A stretch of DNA of 64,000 bases from Acanthococcus lagerstroemiae (taxonomy: Eukaryota > Arthropoda > Insecta > Hemiptera > Eriococcidae): assembly GCA_031841125.1 (NCBI GenBank), contig CM063113.1:26681312-26745311 (forward strand), read 5' to 3'. Both the position numbers and the translations under genes were made by a program. Every line of letters starts with the position of its first letter. The stretch's first letter is position 1. The notes under the pieces were generated by a model, which was not told where the DNA came from, searched no databases, and was given only the letters and a program-made list of their open reading frames with translations. Of the stretch, positions 43,601 to 58,600 are shown one piece after another.

Positions 43601-46600
43601 AAAAAGGAAAAGCATTATTATAAAAATGGACTGTGTAACTAACCCTACTGAAGATTTTCAGACACCCCAAATATTTTTTCTGTGTACACCGCTGAAGAGG
43701 GGATTATGTTGAAAGCTTTATCTTCTATTGTAGGTACTTCATTTATGAATCGAGTTAAGGAAATCATCAGACACACTGTATAAGTGCTGTCATGATATAG
43801 ACATATGTCTGGGACTTACAGAAAGCACATGTCTGAAGGACTGGTGCGATCAAATTGGAAGGTCACTTCGAAAACGACTGTAGCACATTGTGAAATTTCG
43901 AATTAGTCGCCAAGTGCCTTGTGATTATGCGCTGTTATTATGCAGACATAATATGTGAAAGACCTATTGTATGTGCAAAAGAGAACTACTATGTTAGGAG
44001 CCTTTGAATGGCCTCGGGAGATGTTGCAAATTGCCTATTTGTTCCGCGAGTTGTATTACTTTTCCTCAACATTCTGGCGACGCGTACAATTTCCAAAACA
44101 AATCATTACCCATGCATGACCTACTCTAATTTCTCAATGACGCGTAACTGACCCAACTTCCTAATTTATTTCAATCGTCATACATTCGCAGTTTGCCGCT
44201 AGCTCATTTATCCGTCACCGAAGTTCCTTTAATCCTGTGTCACCGAATGGGGAAAAGCAATTGGCAATATTGTTTTGCTAAATCCGGAAACAATATCAAG
44301 TAGAAGTGTTTTCAACTTCCTTATGTCGTGCGGTTGTACCTGTACCGCACTATAATGCGCGTGTATGTAGCAACCAGTACCATGGCAGAAATAAGTTGAT
44401 ATTTTAATACCGCCGAGGAATTGCGCCGGAAAATAAACCTAGGTAATTAAAATTCGGAAGGAAAATTTCTGCAATAGCGTGACCAAAAATTCACGACGAG
44501 TTGAACTGGTTCGCGCGACAGTTATCATCAGAGAATGAGTTTAATGAATCTAGCTCTCATGCATCATATCTATTAGATGTGAAGTATCAAGAGAGGAAAT
44601 AATGTTTATATGGCGTTGAAAGTCAATAAAATTCATACATGCTTCCGTGTACATGTCTTCATGAACATGTACTGCTATGTCGACGACGTGTTCATACCAA
44701 ATACACGAGTCTGTCTCGCGTATCTGATTCGATTTTGTTAAATTCCTTTTACCGTTACGATGATAATAAATTTATCCTCGATATAGTGAAATGTGTACGT
44801 TGACCAGGTGTGTAGGATGTATACGATATGGAATACAGAAACGGAATCATTTGAGGTGAAATTTTGATACACGTTTCCTCGTAATGTGAACAGGGAAATA
44901 TAAACCCATATTCTGTTGCCATAGTGGTTCATGATACTCGTACACATGACCTCGCCAGACCCGTATGACCTTGAGGATAGGGATGCAACGTTTACATTTG
45001 TTGTATGACAGGCCAAAAATAAGGTGCTAGCCAAAAAAAAAAAAAAAAAAAAAAGTCCATTTCGGATTACTGAATTCCTATACCGAATAAACAGAATAAA
45101 AACATCCAGAGTCTGAGTATTAGGGCGGAGCGATTTTTGAACAAATTCTATTTTTTGTTCGGGTAGGGTAATTTTGCTGCCTTTTTGAATTAAAATAACA
45201 CTGCCAAAATATTTTTCAAAAATATTAATTTCTTCAGTCTCCATAAAACTTTAATACATTATTGGAATTCGCTTATTCTTACACTAACTACAAACTTATA
45301 TTAAAAATTCTGGTGAAATGGCTAAAATTATTTTGTGCGAACGTCAGTTCAAAAAAGTAAAATGACATGTATGGAAGTAATTACAGAAGAGCATATAAGC
45401 GTAGTACAGAGGAACCTGGGTCTGTTTACATGGGTCATAAAACACCCGCTAATGGTACGCCGGCTCTTGGTATAGCGAATACCTTGATAGACTTTTTGTA
45501 GAAAACGAATTCAACTCGGATAAATTTTGTGTAATCGGCTGTACCTAGTTAATACTGGGGAAAAGGGGGAAGCATTAGTTGAAATTAAAAATCTTCAGAC
45601 TTCTTCTCAGTGGATGATTTGTTTACTGCATACTAACGAACTACTTTTAAGACATCTGCTTAAAAGAATGGGTAGATCAAGTACTGGAGCAAACACTTCC
45701 GCAGGAGAAATTGGACAACAATCAGAAAGTTACGAACTATTGCCTATCGTCTTTTTCAAACGCAGCCCTGTAAAGAGAAAAAGAGGGCCTGGAGGAATTT
45801 TCACGGGGCCTACTCTCCTTCCAGTTCATTTTGTTCTTTTGTCAGATGGGATGAAATTATAAGTTACGGAATAAGGAATTTTTTTCATGGTGTAAGGAGT
45901 GTTTGCTGATTTGATGTACAGTATAGCCGTTGCCCGTTGGCACCAAAAACATATATGATGGGAGAAATAACACCAAAGGAATAGAGCCTCAACCAGGGAA
46001 GTGGGTGCCTTGGGGATGTCAGCCTACAAATATCCGTCACCCAGACCACAAAACAGAAAAAATTGGGAAAACAAAGATGAAGACAGAAAATATAAGAATT
46101 TTTTTTTTAATTGCTAGGGGTTAGTAAACGAGGGAAGATTTTTGGAATTGGAAAATGCATTTTGGAGGGGCTAAAGTGGGATATGATTGGGATATCAGAA
46201 ACAAAAAGGAAAGGAGAAAATTTATCCAAAAGGAGAAATGGTAATCTCTTTTATTATTTTGGGTCAACAGTAGGGTACAGGGGAGTAGGTTTCTACATCA
46301 AGGAGCAGCGGGTGCCTTATGTATAGGAAATAAAGAGTATAAGCGAACGCATAGCAGTATTGAAATTTGAAATAAATAAAGAAACTAAACTTTTGATAAT
46401 CCAATATGCTCCTACACTAGACTCTTCAGTGGTGGAAATCGAAAAGTTTTACGACCAACTGAGCCAAATTTATGAAAATGAATGAGAATACTATACAATG
46501 ATAATGGGGGACTTTAATGCCAAGGTGGGTGAAAATAGGAGAAATAGAAGAAATGTTGGTCAATATACTAAAGGAGAAACAAACGAAAATGGGGAAAGGA

Positions 46601-49600
46601 TGTTAGGGTTTGCTGACAAATATAATTTAAAAATAGCTGGATCGTATTTCAAAAAGAGTGGTAACAAGAAATAGACATGAAAGTCACTTGATGGAAAGTA
46701 AAAAAAATGAAATAGATCATATTTTGATCAATGAAATGGAAACTGTAGTGGAGTGGATGTTATTTCAAATTTATACTTCAGCTCAGATCACAGGATGGGA
46801 AGGTGAAAATTAAAATAAATAAATTTATGTAGCCGTAAGGGTTGAAATTCAGGTCTTTAAAAAATATTCAAAAAAAGTATGTGAAGAAAAAGAGAGAGAT
46901 TATGAGTTTATTATACGTACAATAGATCATAAAAAAAGAAAAGTCCAAAAATTGGAAACGAAAAAAGATTTATTGTAATTTTCGGTACCTAGTGTTTCGT
47001 ATATTTTTAATAAATTTTGATTGAGAAAAATTAAATATGTTGGGAAACTCTTATGTAAATTTTGATAAAATTTCAAGGTGTTTATGGAAATTGAAGATAT
47101 CAAATTTTTTTAATAACATTTTTACACCCTTTATTTTTTGACCAAAAGACAAGAAAATCACCCTACCCCATTTTGAGAAACTTCATTTTTTCTTGGAGGA
47201 CAAAATCGCTCTATCCTACTGAGTATGTTGCTACCCCCACACCACTGATTAACTAGCTTCTAGTAATGGATCAGTGGTTTGTTAGCAGGTACCTAAACGA
47301 GCAAAGTGAAGCCAGAAGTGTGGGATAGGTTGCGTCATCGTATTCCAAGGAACTGGAGAAGTGAATGGATGTTGAAATTTTTTTTTCTCGAGTTTCCTGC
47401 TATAAATCATTATGTTTTCTAACATGTGCTGTGATGGTTGTTTCAAGACTCTCGCCTATCTTTTCATTCTCTCAAAATTACTTTCTCTTAAAGCACACAT
47501 GGTGATTTTGTTTTTATTTAGCCCTCGCCTTTTCTCCGTCATCTCTATTGAAAAGAGTCAGTGGCATCGAAAGATTTTCTTTTAAGAGGTTGTCAACATT
47601 CGAGTGGACAGGCAAAAAAAAAATTCTTATCTGTCAAAGTTGAGTTAACAAGCAAACAATCTCATCTCTGAAATTTTTCAAGGTGCCTTACTAATTTTTT
47701 CATTTTTTATAGGGGTCTGTGCAAGTAATACTTTGTACCCACCCAACATTTTTGAAGGGTATACTGTATTTTTATACTCCCCCCTCTGACTGTATCGATG
47801 AGGGGGGGAGTACTCTGTATCTGAACCTCCCATAGAAAGGTAGTTGAATATTTTTATACTACAAGGGACGTATCCAGTTCATCAAGGGGAGGACTTTTGT
47901 ATTCTTTGCTTGTCGTTTTCGAAAATTACGAATTGACGAAATTTGATTTTCAATATTTCCGGTAGTGGAATCAGTAATTTTTTGTAATTTAAAAAATTTA
48001 TCCCCTCCAACAACAATAACCAGTTACAGATGATCAAGCGGTCTGGTAGAAATGCGGACAAAAAGACCTGTAGACAGTCCTGTTTTCCTCGTTAGGAAAA
48101 AATGCTTCAGAGAGCCAAGATTTGGAACATTGGAGCAAAGATCTTTCCAGTTTTCCGATCGCTGTATTGAATAGTACGTCTCTGTTTTCTCTGGATGTCT
48201 GTGTTCTGAGTCTTTATATCCTGTTCAGGTATGAGGGACCAAGCCATAAGAGAGTGACTATCTCTCAGAACGGATTCCGCTTTCCTAAAAAGAATTATCG
48301 AATTTGGTCTCATTTCTCCCAGGACGAATATTGGGATCGTTGGACATTATCCCCTGTGCTTTCTGATTTCAAAAACACGAAGAATTTAGCAAATCTGGGA
48401 TCCTGAGATGTCAAAATGGCAAAATTTAAAAGTGAAAATGTGCCATTTTCCTTCCTTTGAGGATTAAAACATTCCTTCACATTTAATGCTATTTCCTTAT
48501 CTGTCTGTTTTGTAAATTTCACTGTCCCGTCCAGGCGCGGATCCACCGGGAGGGGGGCTGGAGGACTAGGAGAAATTTCCCAACCCAAAACTAAAAAATT
48601 GAAAAATCTTTGGAAGAAAGGGGAAGAATCTGTGGGGGAGGGAGAAATCTATGGAAGAGAGGGCAGCAAAAAAATTTCCCTCCCCAAAATGATTGTCTGG
48701 ATCCGCGCCTGCCGTCTCCTTGTATTTTTGTCGCTCTACCTTTCTGTGTGCCATCTAGCCGTCTGTTCATCGCATCTCCTGTTTTTCTTGGTAAATACCG
48801 AGCTTCCCCTTCGCCATCATCGCTGCAGATTCTCCCATCGGAAAAAATAAATTCCGAGACGCGAGTATGACAACAGACAGTCAGAAAGACTACTACCCAG
48901 GCAAGTTAGGCTGACAGAAAAGCATGCAAACGTTTGCGAAAATATTCCAATCAACAGTTAGAATACCAAAGCAGGGTTCGACACCAGGAAAGTCGAGTGT
49001 TATTGGAGGGAGACGAAACTCTTACCTGCGGGTTGGAGCATATTATGGAAGAAGTCGAAAGTAATAGTGGAAAGCGATTGAATAAGACTCTAGAAACTTT
49101 TAATATTGAATCTATCAGCAGGCAGGAATGTACCTGAGCCTCTCCCCCCCCCCAGGAAAAACGTCAGTTGGCCAAATAGATGCGTAGTTAGCATTTCCAT
49201 AAATCTTGTTAGTTAGAAACATCTAAATAGTGAGAAATCTTCATAGGCGTAATCAGGGCGGGCCTTGGGCTTGTAGCCCCGCAAAGCCCTGAGCATTTGA
49301 AAAAAAATTTAGCTAAAAATTACTAGTCAAGTATTTTACTTTTTCGTATAAAATCCGCCTCCTCGGCTCCTCCCTGAAGTAATTCCTGGTTGCACTTATG
49401 GAAATCTTTCTTTATTATTTTTTGTATATACTTTTCATAACTTTCCGTACTGCAGAACTGACGTTTTCAGTAGAAAACCTTAGACCCCCGCCCTCTCTCC
49501 AATAAAAAGTGACTGGTACAATCCTCCGTGTATAGGTTTCAAAGATTTTCGAATTAAATTCCGACATCGGTTAGCTCATTCATATTGATACAGGAAACCT

Positions 49601-52600
49601 CGGTGGCGGGAAGAGGAAGGAAGGAAAGGGGAGCGGTGGATTCAAAAATCAGCTGTGAATATAATTATAATTCGTCTCGGAAAGGTGTAGCCGACAGAAT
49701 GGGCATGGCTACCAAAATTACGACCCGGATCATGAATCATTAAAGTTTGTCGTTTTCAATTGATCCGAACTATGAATCACGATCTGAAACATTATTATTG
49801 ATTCGCTAATTACTCATTCCATGAACTATTTAGCGAATCCAGTGGTAAGGGTGGAGATTTAAAAAAAAATTAATCACCCCGCTTTACATCGATGGCTTTG
49901 GAAAGGTCCGTAAAATTTTGAAATGAATAATTTGAATAATTCGAATCAGCAATCGTGAACAGGGACTTACTGAAGCGATAGTTTGAGTAGGAGAAAACCT
50001 AATTTTGTCAACTAAAAATTTAAGTAAATAATTTTGCCAGCTGACGAAAATGTTTGAAATCAACAAGCTAAAAAATTAAAATATAAAAAGTAAATACCTC
50101 TCAGATTTTGTGAAATGAGAATCGACTCCACTGAAGTTCCCAACTCTGGAAAATGTTTAGAAGAGGAGACTTACGTCTTTCCTCAGAACGTTCTGATTAC
50201 AGGGTAGTTAGGACCGAATCTGGGCCCGGGGCAAATAACTGCTCGATTTCTTTTGCGAATAGAAAGTAAAACAAACGTTGCTCTTTTACTACACTTTATA
50301 CGAGGAAGGATTTTTTTGCTTCATTTTCTGTGGTTTTTGTTCATTATTTGTACGCCCTGGCCCCTTTGTGGAAGCTAGGTCCGGTGCCAATATCCCTACA
50401 CGCCCGTCTCTCGTCAGGCCTGTCTTTTCATGAATCTTAAGAATGATTCGAATCTCACACACTCCTCTAGTAGGTGCCGAAATTGAAAACGTGAGGACGT
50501 TTTTGCAACTGGTGCGATGATCCTTTATGGTACCTAGGTAGATGACACTCTAATTCACCTTTGGATCGTTCATTTCATTGCTTCGGATTTCCGTTTCAGT
50601 TTTCTGTTTGAAAAATCTAAATCTTTGGTCCGGTGAACGTTTTTGTTTTTCAGGATCTCGTATCTCTGTTAGATGTTCCTGTGCAAGTGAGTACCACTAA
50701 ACGTAACCGAGAATAGCTAACCGGGAAAGGCTCGTAGGGGGTTCACACGTATCGAGATAATTCCGAAAATTCATTCGTTCGTGTAATTTTCCAATCTGTT
50801 GGAGAGCTTCCAGTAGATGGGTGAGGGGGGAATATGCACGAAAGCCTAGAAATTGTTTTGAAATTCGAGATATTCCCGATTCCTAAGATGGTTGTTAGTG
50901 AGCCTATGATTTGGCTGGTTCCATGTCAGCTGTGAGGCATTACGAGGACATAGTAAGCCAGTGGGACTGAACTTGCATAATTCGAACTTATTTTCTACTT
51001 TTTAAATTCACATTTTCCATCGATATCTTTTTTTTATTGATCGAATGATGCTCCTGAGTCGGTGACTACTTGTTGCTACCTGTATCTCGACAGGTACTTC
51101 ATCGTCGAAAAGTAAATATTATTCGACTTGATCTTTTTATGGCGCGTTTTGATGCATTAGCATTCGATTAGTGTTTACGTTTTGTTTAGGCAGATAACAA
51201 AAAGGTGAGTACAGCTGTCGTAAACTTCTTATATTTTCCGGCTCACATGACAATTTCCTTTGATTTACTATATTGTTGAGTTTTGCGTATGTCTTTTTGG
51301 TTCTATTGGTTATAAAATTCTGACTGTCAAGTACCTACACGTGAAATAAAAAGGCATGGTTCTGTAATGGTGGCGTGGAAAATTGATAACAAAGTTAACA
51401 CTATGAATTTCAAGCTCGACTGGTTTTTCTGTGTGAATCAGACTTGAATTTCCGGAGGGTGAGTATCAAATTATCTACAGAATGCAAGCGTGTCCTGTTT
51501 ACATATTGATAACGATGGAACAGAGAGAATTTGATAAAATTTTATACTCCGCGGTCGCGATTTTCTCTCTCTCTCTCTCTTCTCGTCGAAATTTCAAATC
51601 GTGAGTCTCAAATGTTAGGACTGTCCTTGAGTAGATATTTTAACCGCCTAACACTGTAAGCATTGGCGGTTACAGGAAGCAGTTTTGAAAGAGGAAGTTT
51701 CGGGTACATAAAGATTACATAAAGATTAAATAGCTTACGTCCCTTTACTTCGAGTATGTGGCTCAAGGTGGTAATTGGGTAAGAAAATTTGCGAGAAATA
51801 TTTAGGGTTTTAAATAATTGGTCTTGAATGTTTTCCTAGTGATGTTATAAATTAAGATTCTTCCTAAAAATGCATCTAATTTTTCCAACTTGCTGGATTC
51901 TGACTCGACTGACGGGCAATAGGTTTTGAAGATTTTCTAATGTTCCTCGCATACCGCTCAATTTTTCTCACGGAAGGGAAAGACCCCTCCAGCTAAGACT
52001 CCTTTTTTCGTTTGAGATTGTCAAGACTCTGTCAGACTTGTTTTAAGAGACCCGATGTGGTGAGACGTATGGCGATGCACGCATGCCAAAGTGGCCCCTG
52101 AGACACCGCACCCCCGGCCCCGGAAATTACCCTTTCGAGTATCGCATCAATGGTCGGAGAGTTGAAGAGACCTGTGCTAAGACTGCTCAAGATTCGTTTA
52201 CGACTCTTTATGACTCTGTCAGACTTGAGACACTGCGTGACTCAACCAAGATGTTTTCAAGATATTTTCCATGCCTGTTCAAATGTTCAAAATGCTAAGA
52301 CTCTTCATTGGTCATTGAAGACTCTCTGCTGCCCTCCTACACTCGTTCAAGACTGCTCAAGTCTCGTATTAGATTGCGAGACTCTCACAGACTGGGTGAG
52401 GTTCTTCAACCTTATTCCATGCTCTGTGGTAGAATCAGGATTTTAATATAGGGTGAAAGGGAGGCAGAAGGGGAAACGTCAAAATTAATCGCGTAAGCAA
52501 GTAAAGAAAAAAGAAAAACGGCTTTTATAATTCTTACAATTTTTTGGTTTTTTGGTAAAACTTCGTGGTGAAAGCCTTCCTCCAAAAAAGGAAGAAAGAG

Positions 52601-55600
52601 ATAAAGAAAGAGGGGAAAGTCGTTACGAAGTTGTACGTATAAAATTTTAGGTTCTTAAGATCTGAGGGAGGTGGGTAGACTTGACCCCTTCTCAGTTGGT
52701 CCGCTACTGTATATACTTGTGTAAAATTAGCTAAGATTCGCCAGTGAATGACTATTCTAGATTTTCTTAAGAATCTTCAAGGCTCTTGTGTAGGACTCGT
52801 TAGACGTTCGTGATTTATTTGAGACGTATTGTAGCTGTTCCACCTACCATAAGACTCTTCAAAATTATCAGGACATTTCAAGAATCCTCAGACTCATGGA
52901 AAACTGTTACAGATTCTCTCAAATTTTTGTACAACTCCGGCTGGTCCATCTGCATCCGAACTAGTTTACAACTTTGCAAGCGTATCCAAATTTGTTTAAG
53001 GCTGTTCAAGACTCGTTTAAAACTCTTTCAAATTGGCTTACGACTCTTGAAGACTTTAGAGGCTTGACTACGTCTTTTCAGGACGTGACCAACATTTATA
53101 AGAAACTTCCTTAAGATACATTTACCCTTTCAGACTTTTCAAGACTCGTTTTGGTATAAGTTTTCCGTGCTTGTTGGAGACTTGCTGAAACTATCTGTGA
53201 CTTGTTTAAGATCTTACTTGACATGATAGAAAACTCTTCGAAACTTGTTTAAGACTGTGTAAGACTTTTCCGGGACTGTTGAAGGCGGATCTTTTTTCAG
53301 ACTAACTGAAGATTCCTTAAAAGCCTTTTCCTGACTCATTGAATACTCTTTTAGGTAAGTGGATGCTGCCGTTTTAATTTTTAAAGTCCTTGGAATCGGC
53401 GGGGTCCAAGCAGGCCTCTGGCACGTGTATATAACTTTTCATATCTCGACGTAAAATACTCCGGTAGGCACGCTGCGCTCTGGGGCTAGTTATTGAAAAA
53501 CGCCTAAACATTTTTTTCTGCACTCGGTTTTTTATTTATTTTTTTATTCATTTCTTCCTCTTTTCATTCTTCTCTTACTTAATTTTGAGGCTCATTTCTT
53601 AGTCACTTCCTCGAAAAATTCGTCCATTTCGCTTTTCCTATGAATCCATGGATGTGCAACAAAAAGGAGAAAAGTGACCGAATGATATGACAGAAATTAA
53701 AAAATGATTGCCTGTCTACTCGATGATTTGTCTGCTTGTCCGGTTGCCAGTCTTGGGAGCTCGATGATCTGTCGTGTTTTCTTTCTGTCTGCCTATCCAG
53801 TTGTCAGTTTTGGGAGCTGATTAGTTGTCACTCGGTTTCATTTGGTGTTCTTCTGTCTGGCTATTGGCTAGATCTTGAGATGAGATCTGCCCTTGTAATT
53901 AATTCAGATTTCTTGTAGGTAAACTCCCGTATGTTTTTGATCTCAATGGAAGAGGTGTCGGCTGAGTTTTGTCTACAGAAAAGTAACTTTACTAGTGGAA
54001 TTAATTCTTTTAATTTATTGGATTATCCATCTGTTCAACTATTTTGAACGCAGGTTTTTCCCGCTAAGAGGTACGATTGTTCTCTTTGCTCGCCCCGTCT
54101 ATCCGCGCTCGCTGTAAAACTGAGAAAATTAATTTTCAAGCTGAATTCTCGAAACTGTCAACAGTAAAAGTCGAAATTACGATTTATTGATCTTGCGAAT
54201 TATCTGTGGTTAATGAATAAGCCTGGCCTTATGACCGAACTATTCGAAGTACAGTCTTACCAGCGACCGTAAAGTACAGACACTTGCTAAGTTATCGTAT
54301 ACAGAAAACTGTTTTAAACATTTTGCAATTCTCGTTTTTCCTATACGAGTAGACGAGCATGAAATATTGATAATATTTTCTGTTCCATGGAATGTAAAAT
54401 ATTTCACGTCTCTTAAAACTTCTAATGAGTCGAGAAATGCTTTAAGTGGTTGCAAAACTGGTGAGTCGATTTTCGGTCGAATTTATGCCCCATAATGGTA
54501 ATGGAAGTCGAAGGTCGCTTTTGTCACTTTTAGATGCTCGTCTCTAATTAAAAATAATCTAGAATCGCACCCTTGGAGTTCTGAGGAGGCTACCGGGTGG
54601 CGAGTCCATGAATGATAGGAGCTTTGATCCGCATCTGTGTAATCTTAATTTTATAAAATGTCTTTATAGAAATATCTTTTTATCCCTATGTCACGATTTA
54701 AAACATTTTAACATGTCAGGGAGGTGTTGAACCTACATTCTGGAACAGATAGCGTGAGCCCTCCAGTTTTCAATGTTACGAGCACTAATTGAGAGTCAAT
54801 AAATATAACATCAGTGACAGGAATGTGTAGGAATTAGGTAAAGAAGGGGATGAGTTCAGTGCCGGTATGAACTGACCCAGTGAGAGCTGGGCGAAAAACA
54901 CATCGGGGGGAGGGGTGTAGACACGAAAAATCCGTACTAAAATTTTACCAGTTTCAGTTGACAAGAATAAATAATACGAAAAGCTCTTCGTCTTGTTCAT
55001 TTTAACAACCAGGTCCCAAAATTTCCCAATTTTTCCGAAATTTTGGAAAATCTCTCAAAATTTTGTATTGCATGCGCAAAAAAATCATCAATTTCATATA
55101 GTTTTCCGACTGAGAGTCGAAGTTTCCCAAATGGGGCGCGCCAGCTCTGACCCCAGTTCCCTGAAGAAAGTTATGAAATCATAACTAAAAGAAATGGACC
55201 TATTTTAAGAGGATATATTATTATGTAGATTATTATCAAATTTTGATGTAGCAATCAAATCTTCCATGAACGTAATTCCAACTTTTGACTAACTTCCAAA
55301 CAAAAAGAAGTTGGCCCTGAAATTCATTCTAAATTTTGATGGACCAGCAAAGACTGAAAAAATATGGTTTTCATTCAGAACGAAAGACTGCTGGTCTCAA
55401 ATCTTTTCAATTTTCTTTAAGTAAGTCTTCTGTTTGAATCTTCTAATGTCTTCCTGAGTCGCTTCCATGGTCCAAGTATTAAACACTGCATATAATTATT
55501 TCAGGATGTCTACCGGGCCAGTAAGTCCAATAAAAGTCCAATCATTTTAATATAGGTCCAATGAAAATTGAAACATGAGGAATAATAATAATAATGTAGT

Positions 55601-58600
55601 GTTGTTGACAGGGCCGAAAATTTAGGAGGACCCCCTCCCCCCAATAATTTGGCAGTCGGCAAATTTTGAAACTGTTCATTTGAATTTTTCATTTTTTATA
55701 AATGTTTGTTCGTTTATTATTTTTATTATTTTCTTATTTATTAAAAAATCGGCAAATTTTTCTTCTCCACCCCCCCCCCCAAATTGAAAGTCAAATTTCG
55801 TTTCTGGTTTTCGAAAACTCACTTCGATTACTATGTGTCCTGCAGACTTAATTTTTGAAGAGTCCAATATTTTTAATTTTCAAATTTGTTAGATACCCTG
55901 TATTTTCAACTAAGTACATACTTAATGAGCAAAGCTGGATTTATTTATACCTTGAGGGATTCCTTGTTGATGTTATTTTGTTTGTAGCCCGTACTCTAAT
56001 GTTGCCACAGGGGGTTGCGACGTATTAAAATTGCTCCTGTTATACCACAAGGGATTTCGATTTAAATATTATTTTTATGAATTAGAAAAATTCAAAATCT
56101 TTTGGCCATTTTCGTTCTACTCTAATGTTTAGGTCAAGACCCCCTGTGGTCCTACGGACGCAGGGGTTACGCTCGAAAAAGCATCAAAAATGAAATCAGT
56201 GGCCCCCTCCCCCAAAAAAGGAATTATGTGATTGACGCTGTTATATGTTACTTTGCCAATTTTAGCAGGTCGTAGCATCCTGTGACAACATTGGGGTTAG
56301 GATTACCGTTAGAATTACATCAGAAACAATTTAGCGAGTGAAGACCCCCTCCCCCTCCATCAAGATGTAAGTACAGATCGTTCTGCTCATCTTTAAATAC
56401 TTAGATGAAAAGAACTATGTAATAATCGAACTACAATGTTATGTACATGTAAAGTTCCGTTTGAAATTCCACTCAGACAAATTTTAATATTTTTCAACTA
56501 AATTTTGCACTTTTACTTCTATACTAAGATGTAACTTTCGAGCTCTATTCGACTTCGGAACAGTGGCGTAGCCAATGGGAGGGGGGGGCAAAGGGAGCGA
56601 ATGCCCCTCCTAAGGCACCAGGCCCGGATTTAGGGAGCCCTGGGATCCCGGGGACCCGGGCCTCCACATTTTTTTCTACTGTGTTCCATAAAGACGTACC
56701 GAAGCGGTTTAGTTTTTCTGTCTCGTTCAAGCAATTTGATTTTTTATCCGAACTCATTTCTTGCGAGCCAGACACTTTGCGAAAAAAAGGAAGAAAGTTG
56801 GTGAATTCTTATCCAGAAGATATGGATGAAGGCTTGCTGAATGAGTTGCTTCAGTTGGCCGAGTTCATCAAGAAATATGAAAAAGAAAATGAAGAGTCCA
56901 TAGAAATGTCCTATGTATGTAAAGTAATTTCACAAAATAATTTGAAAAACGTGTTCCCGAACGTAGAAATTATACTTAGAATCTTTTTATCCCTAACGGT
57001 CTTTAATGTCAGTGGCGAACGTTCCTTTTCAGAATTAAAACTGATTAAAAACAGACTGCGTACAAGTATGCCGAAGGATGGCTAGTAAATTTATCCTGAC
57101 TAAGTCTAGAATGAAATATCTTTCGTCAGTTCAATTTTGAAAATGTAATTGCTGACTGCTCTCCAAAAATCAAGGAAAAAGTTTTCAAAATTAAAATTTA
57201 ATTTTCTGCACGATTCCCTGACCAGTGCACGTGTAAACTTACATTTCTTCGTACATTTATCACCGCTTTATTTATTAATAATAAATAAACAAATTTTCTA
57301 CATTAGGAATACAGTTTTTACATATTTTATAGGTGCTCACTTGTATCTTTTGCTGTTTGTTATACTTCGACTTAAAAATAAAAAATTACAATGGAAAATG
57401 AAATAATATAGAATTTTTTTGATGATTTATAAGAGAACAGTTACCCGAAGAGATTTTCAAATCGAAGTAATCAAAAAATTGTTTGTATGGGCTGCCCCTG
57501 CCCCAAAACGTTCAGAAATTTTGTGGGACCCCTATATTACTGCTTTTGAATCCGGGCCTTAAAGAAACCTGAAATTGAATGTAAAATATGCAAAAATGAG
57601 CAATTTTCCGCTTTAAAACACGTTTTCTCAAAAAAATTTCGCTCGAACAGTAATTTTATCTTCAGTTTTAGTGGCGTATCCGGGAGGGGGGGAGTTTGGG
57701 TCGTAACCCCCTCACCCCAAAAAATTCAGGTAAATTGAAAATTTTGATAGAGTATATGGCACAATGTGTGAAAATATTGACATTATAATTTTTTGAAGAC
57801 ATTTTTAACCCCCCCCCCCCGAAATTGAAGTCTGGATACGCCTCTGTTCATTTTTATAAAATAGTTCTGTAATATCGGCGATTCTTAAAAATTACCCCAA
57901 TTTTCGACTTTTTCTCCCTTGAAAATCTTACTTTGTCCCCTTCCTCTGGGAAAATCTTGGCTCCACCACTGCTTCCGAATTCGAAAAATTTCTTCGTTCC
58001 ACCCGATTCCGTGAATCTAAAATCTTGCCCCCTCGGTGGAGCTGTCGGGGTATGGGTCAGACCCTAATTAACTTCAGAAATAGGTTTAGTGTATTGAAAA
58101 ATCAAGTAGCTGTCGTTTTCGTGTTTTTAAACGCTTTCTGGGGGGTTTTAATGGACAATGTGCCGAAAATTTTGCTTTTTAGGCGAAATAAAGTAGAGGT
58201 AATTGACCACAGAAATCAATGTTTTTTATTTCATTTTTGATAACTATTCACTTCGCGCATCAACAGGACGGATAGAATTTTCTGACCGAATTCGATTATT
58301 AAGAATTTGGAAAACAAAAATTGTAGTTTTCCGCGTGGGGATTCGTGTGTTAAACTTGACCCCTCCCCCGATGGGACCTCTCAGAATTGTTAGATTTCGG
58401 AAAAAAGTTGGCTGGTGGGTATTTAGACTAACAGGCACAAATTTAGCAAGTAGCAAAAGATTTCGATTATTGTAGTATTTTGGACCAAGAGGCATAAAAG
58501 GAGCAAAACGTTTCGAAGACTGTTGTACTTTAGACCCCCTCCCCCTATTATTCATATATTTTTCTCAATTCGTGAGTATGAACTTTTGAAAATTTAGGGG

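Larger units (their letters stand above)
56561..57971. mobile_element. hAT-type MITE M2, second copy, hit twice by other elements
   Basis: Ends CAGTGGCGTAGCCA and TGGCTCCACCACTG; flanks CTTCGGAA (56553-56560) and CTTCCGAA (57972-57979), 7/8. Its own sequence (ACCTGAAATTGAATGT, CACGTTTTC, CCCCAATTTTCGACTTTTTC) matches 10238-10527 but is split by 56619-57561 and 57669-57846. Confidence 0.8.

Noticed and set aside
44738..45244. 168-aa minus-strand frame
   Set aside because: It spans a poly(T) run that gives a long Phe tract and shows no domain; likely chance.
58025..58555. Overlapping frames on both strands near 58.0-58.5 kb
   Set aside because: No domain, no splice support; similar lengths on both strands suggest chance.
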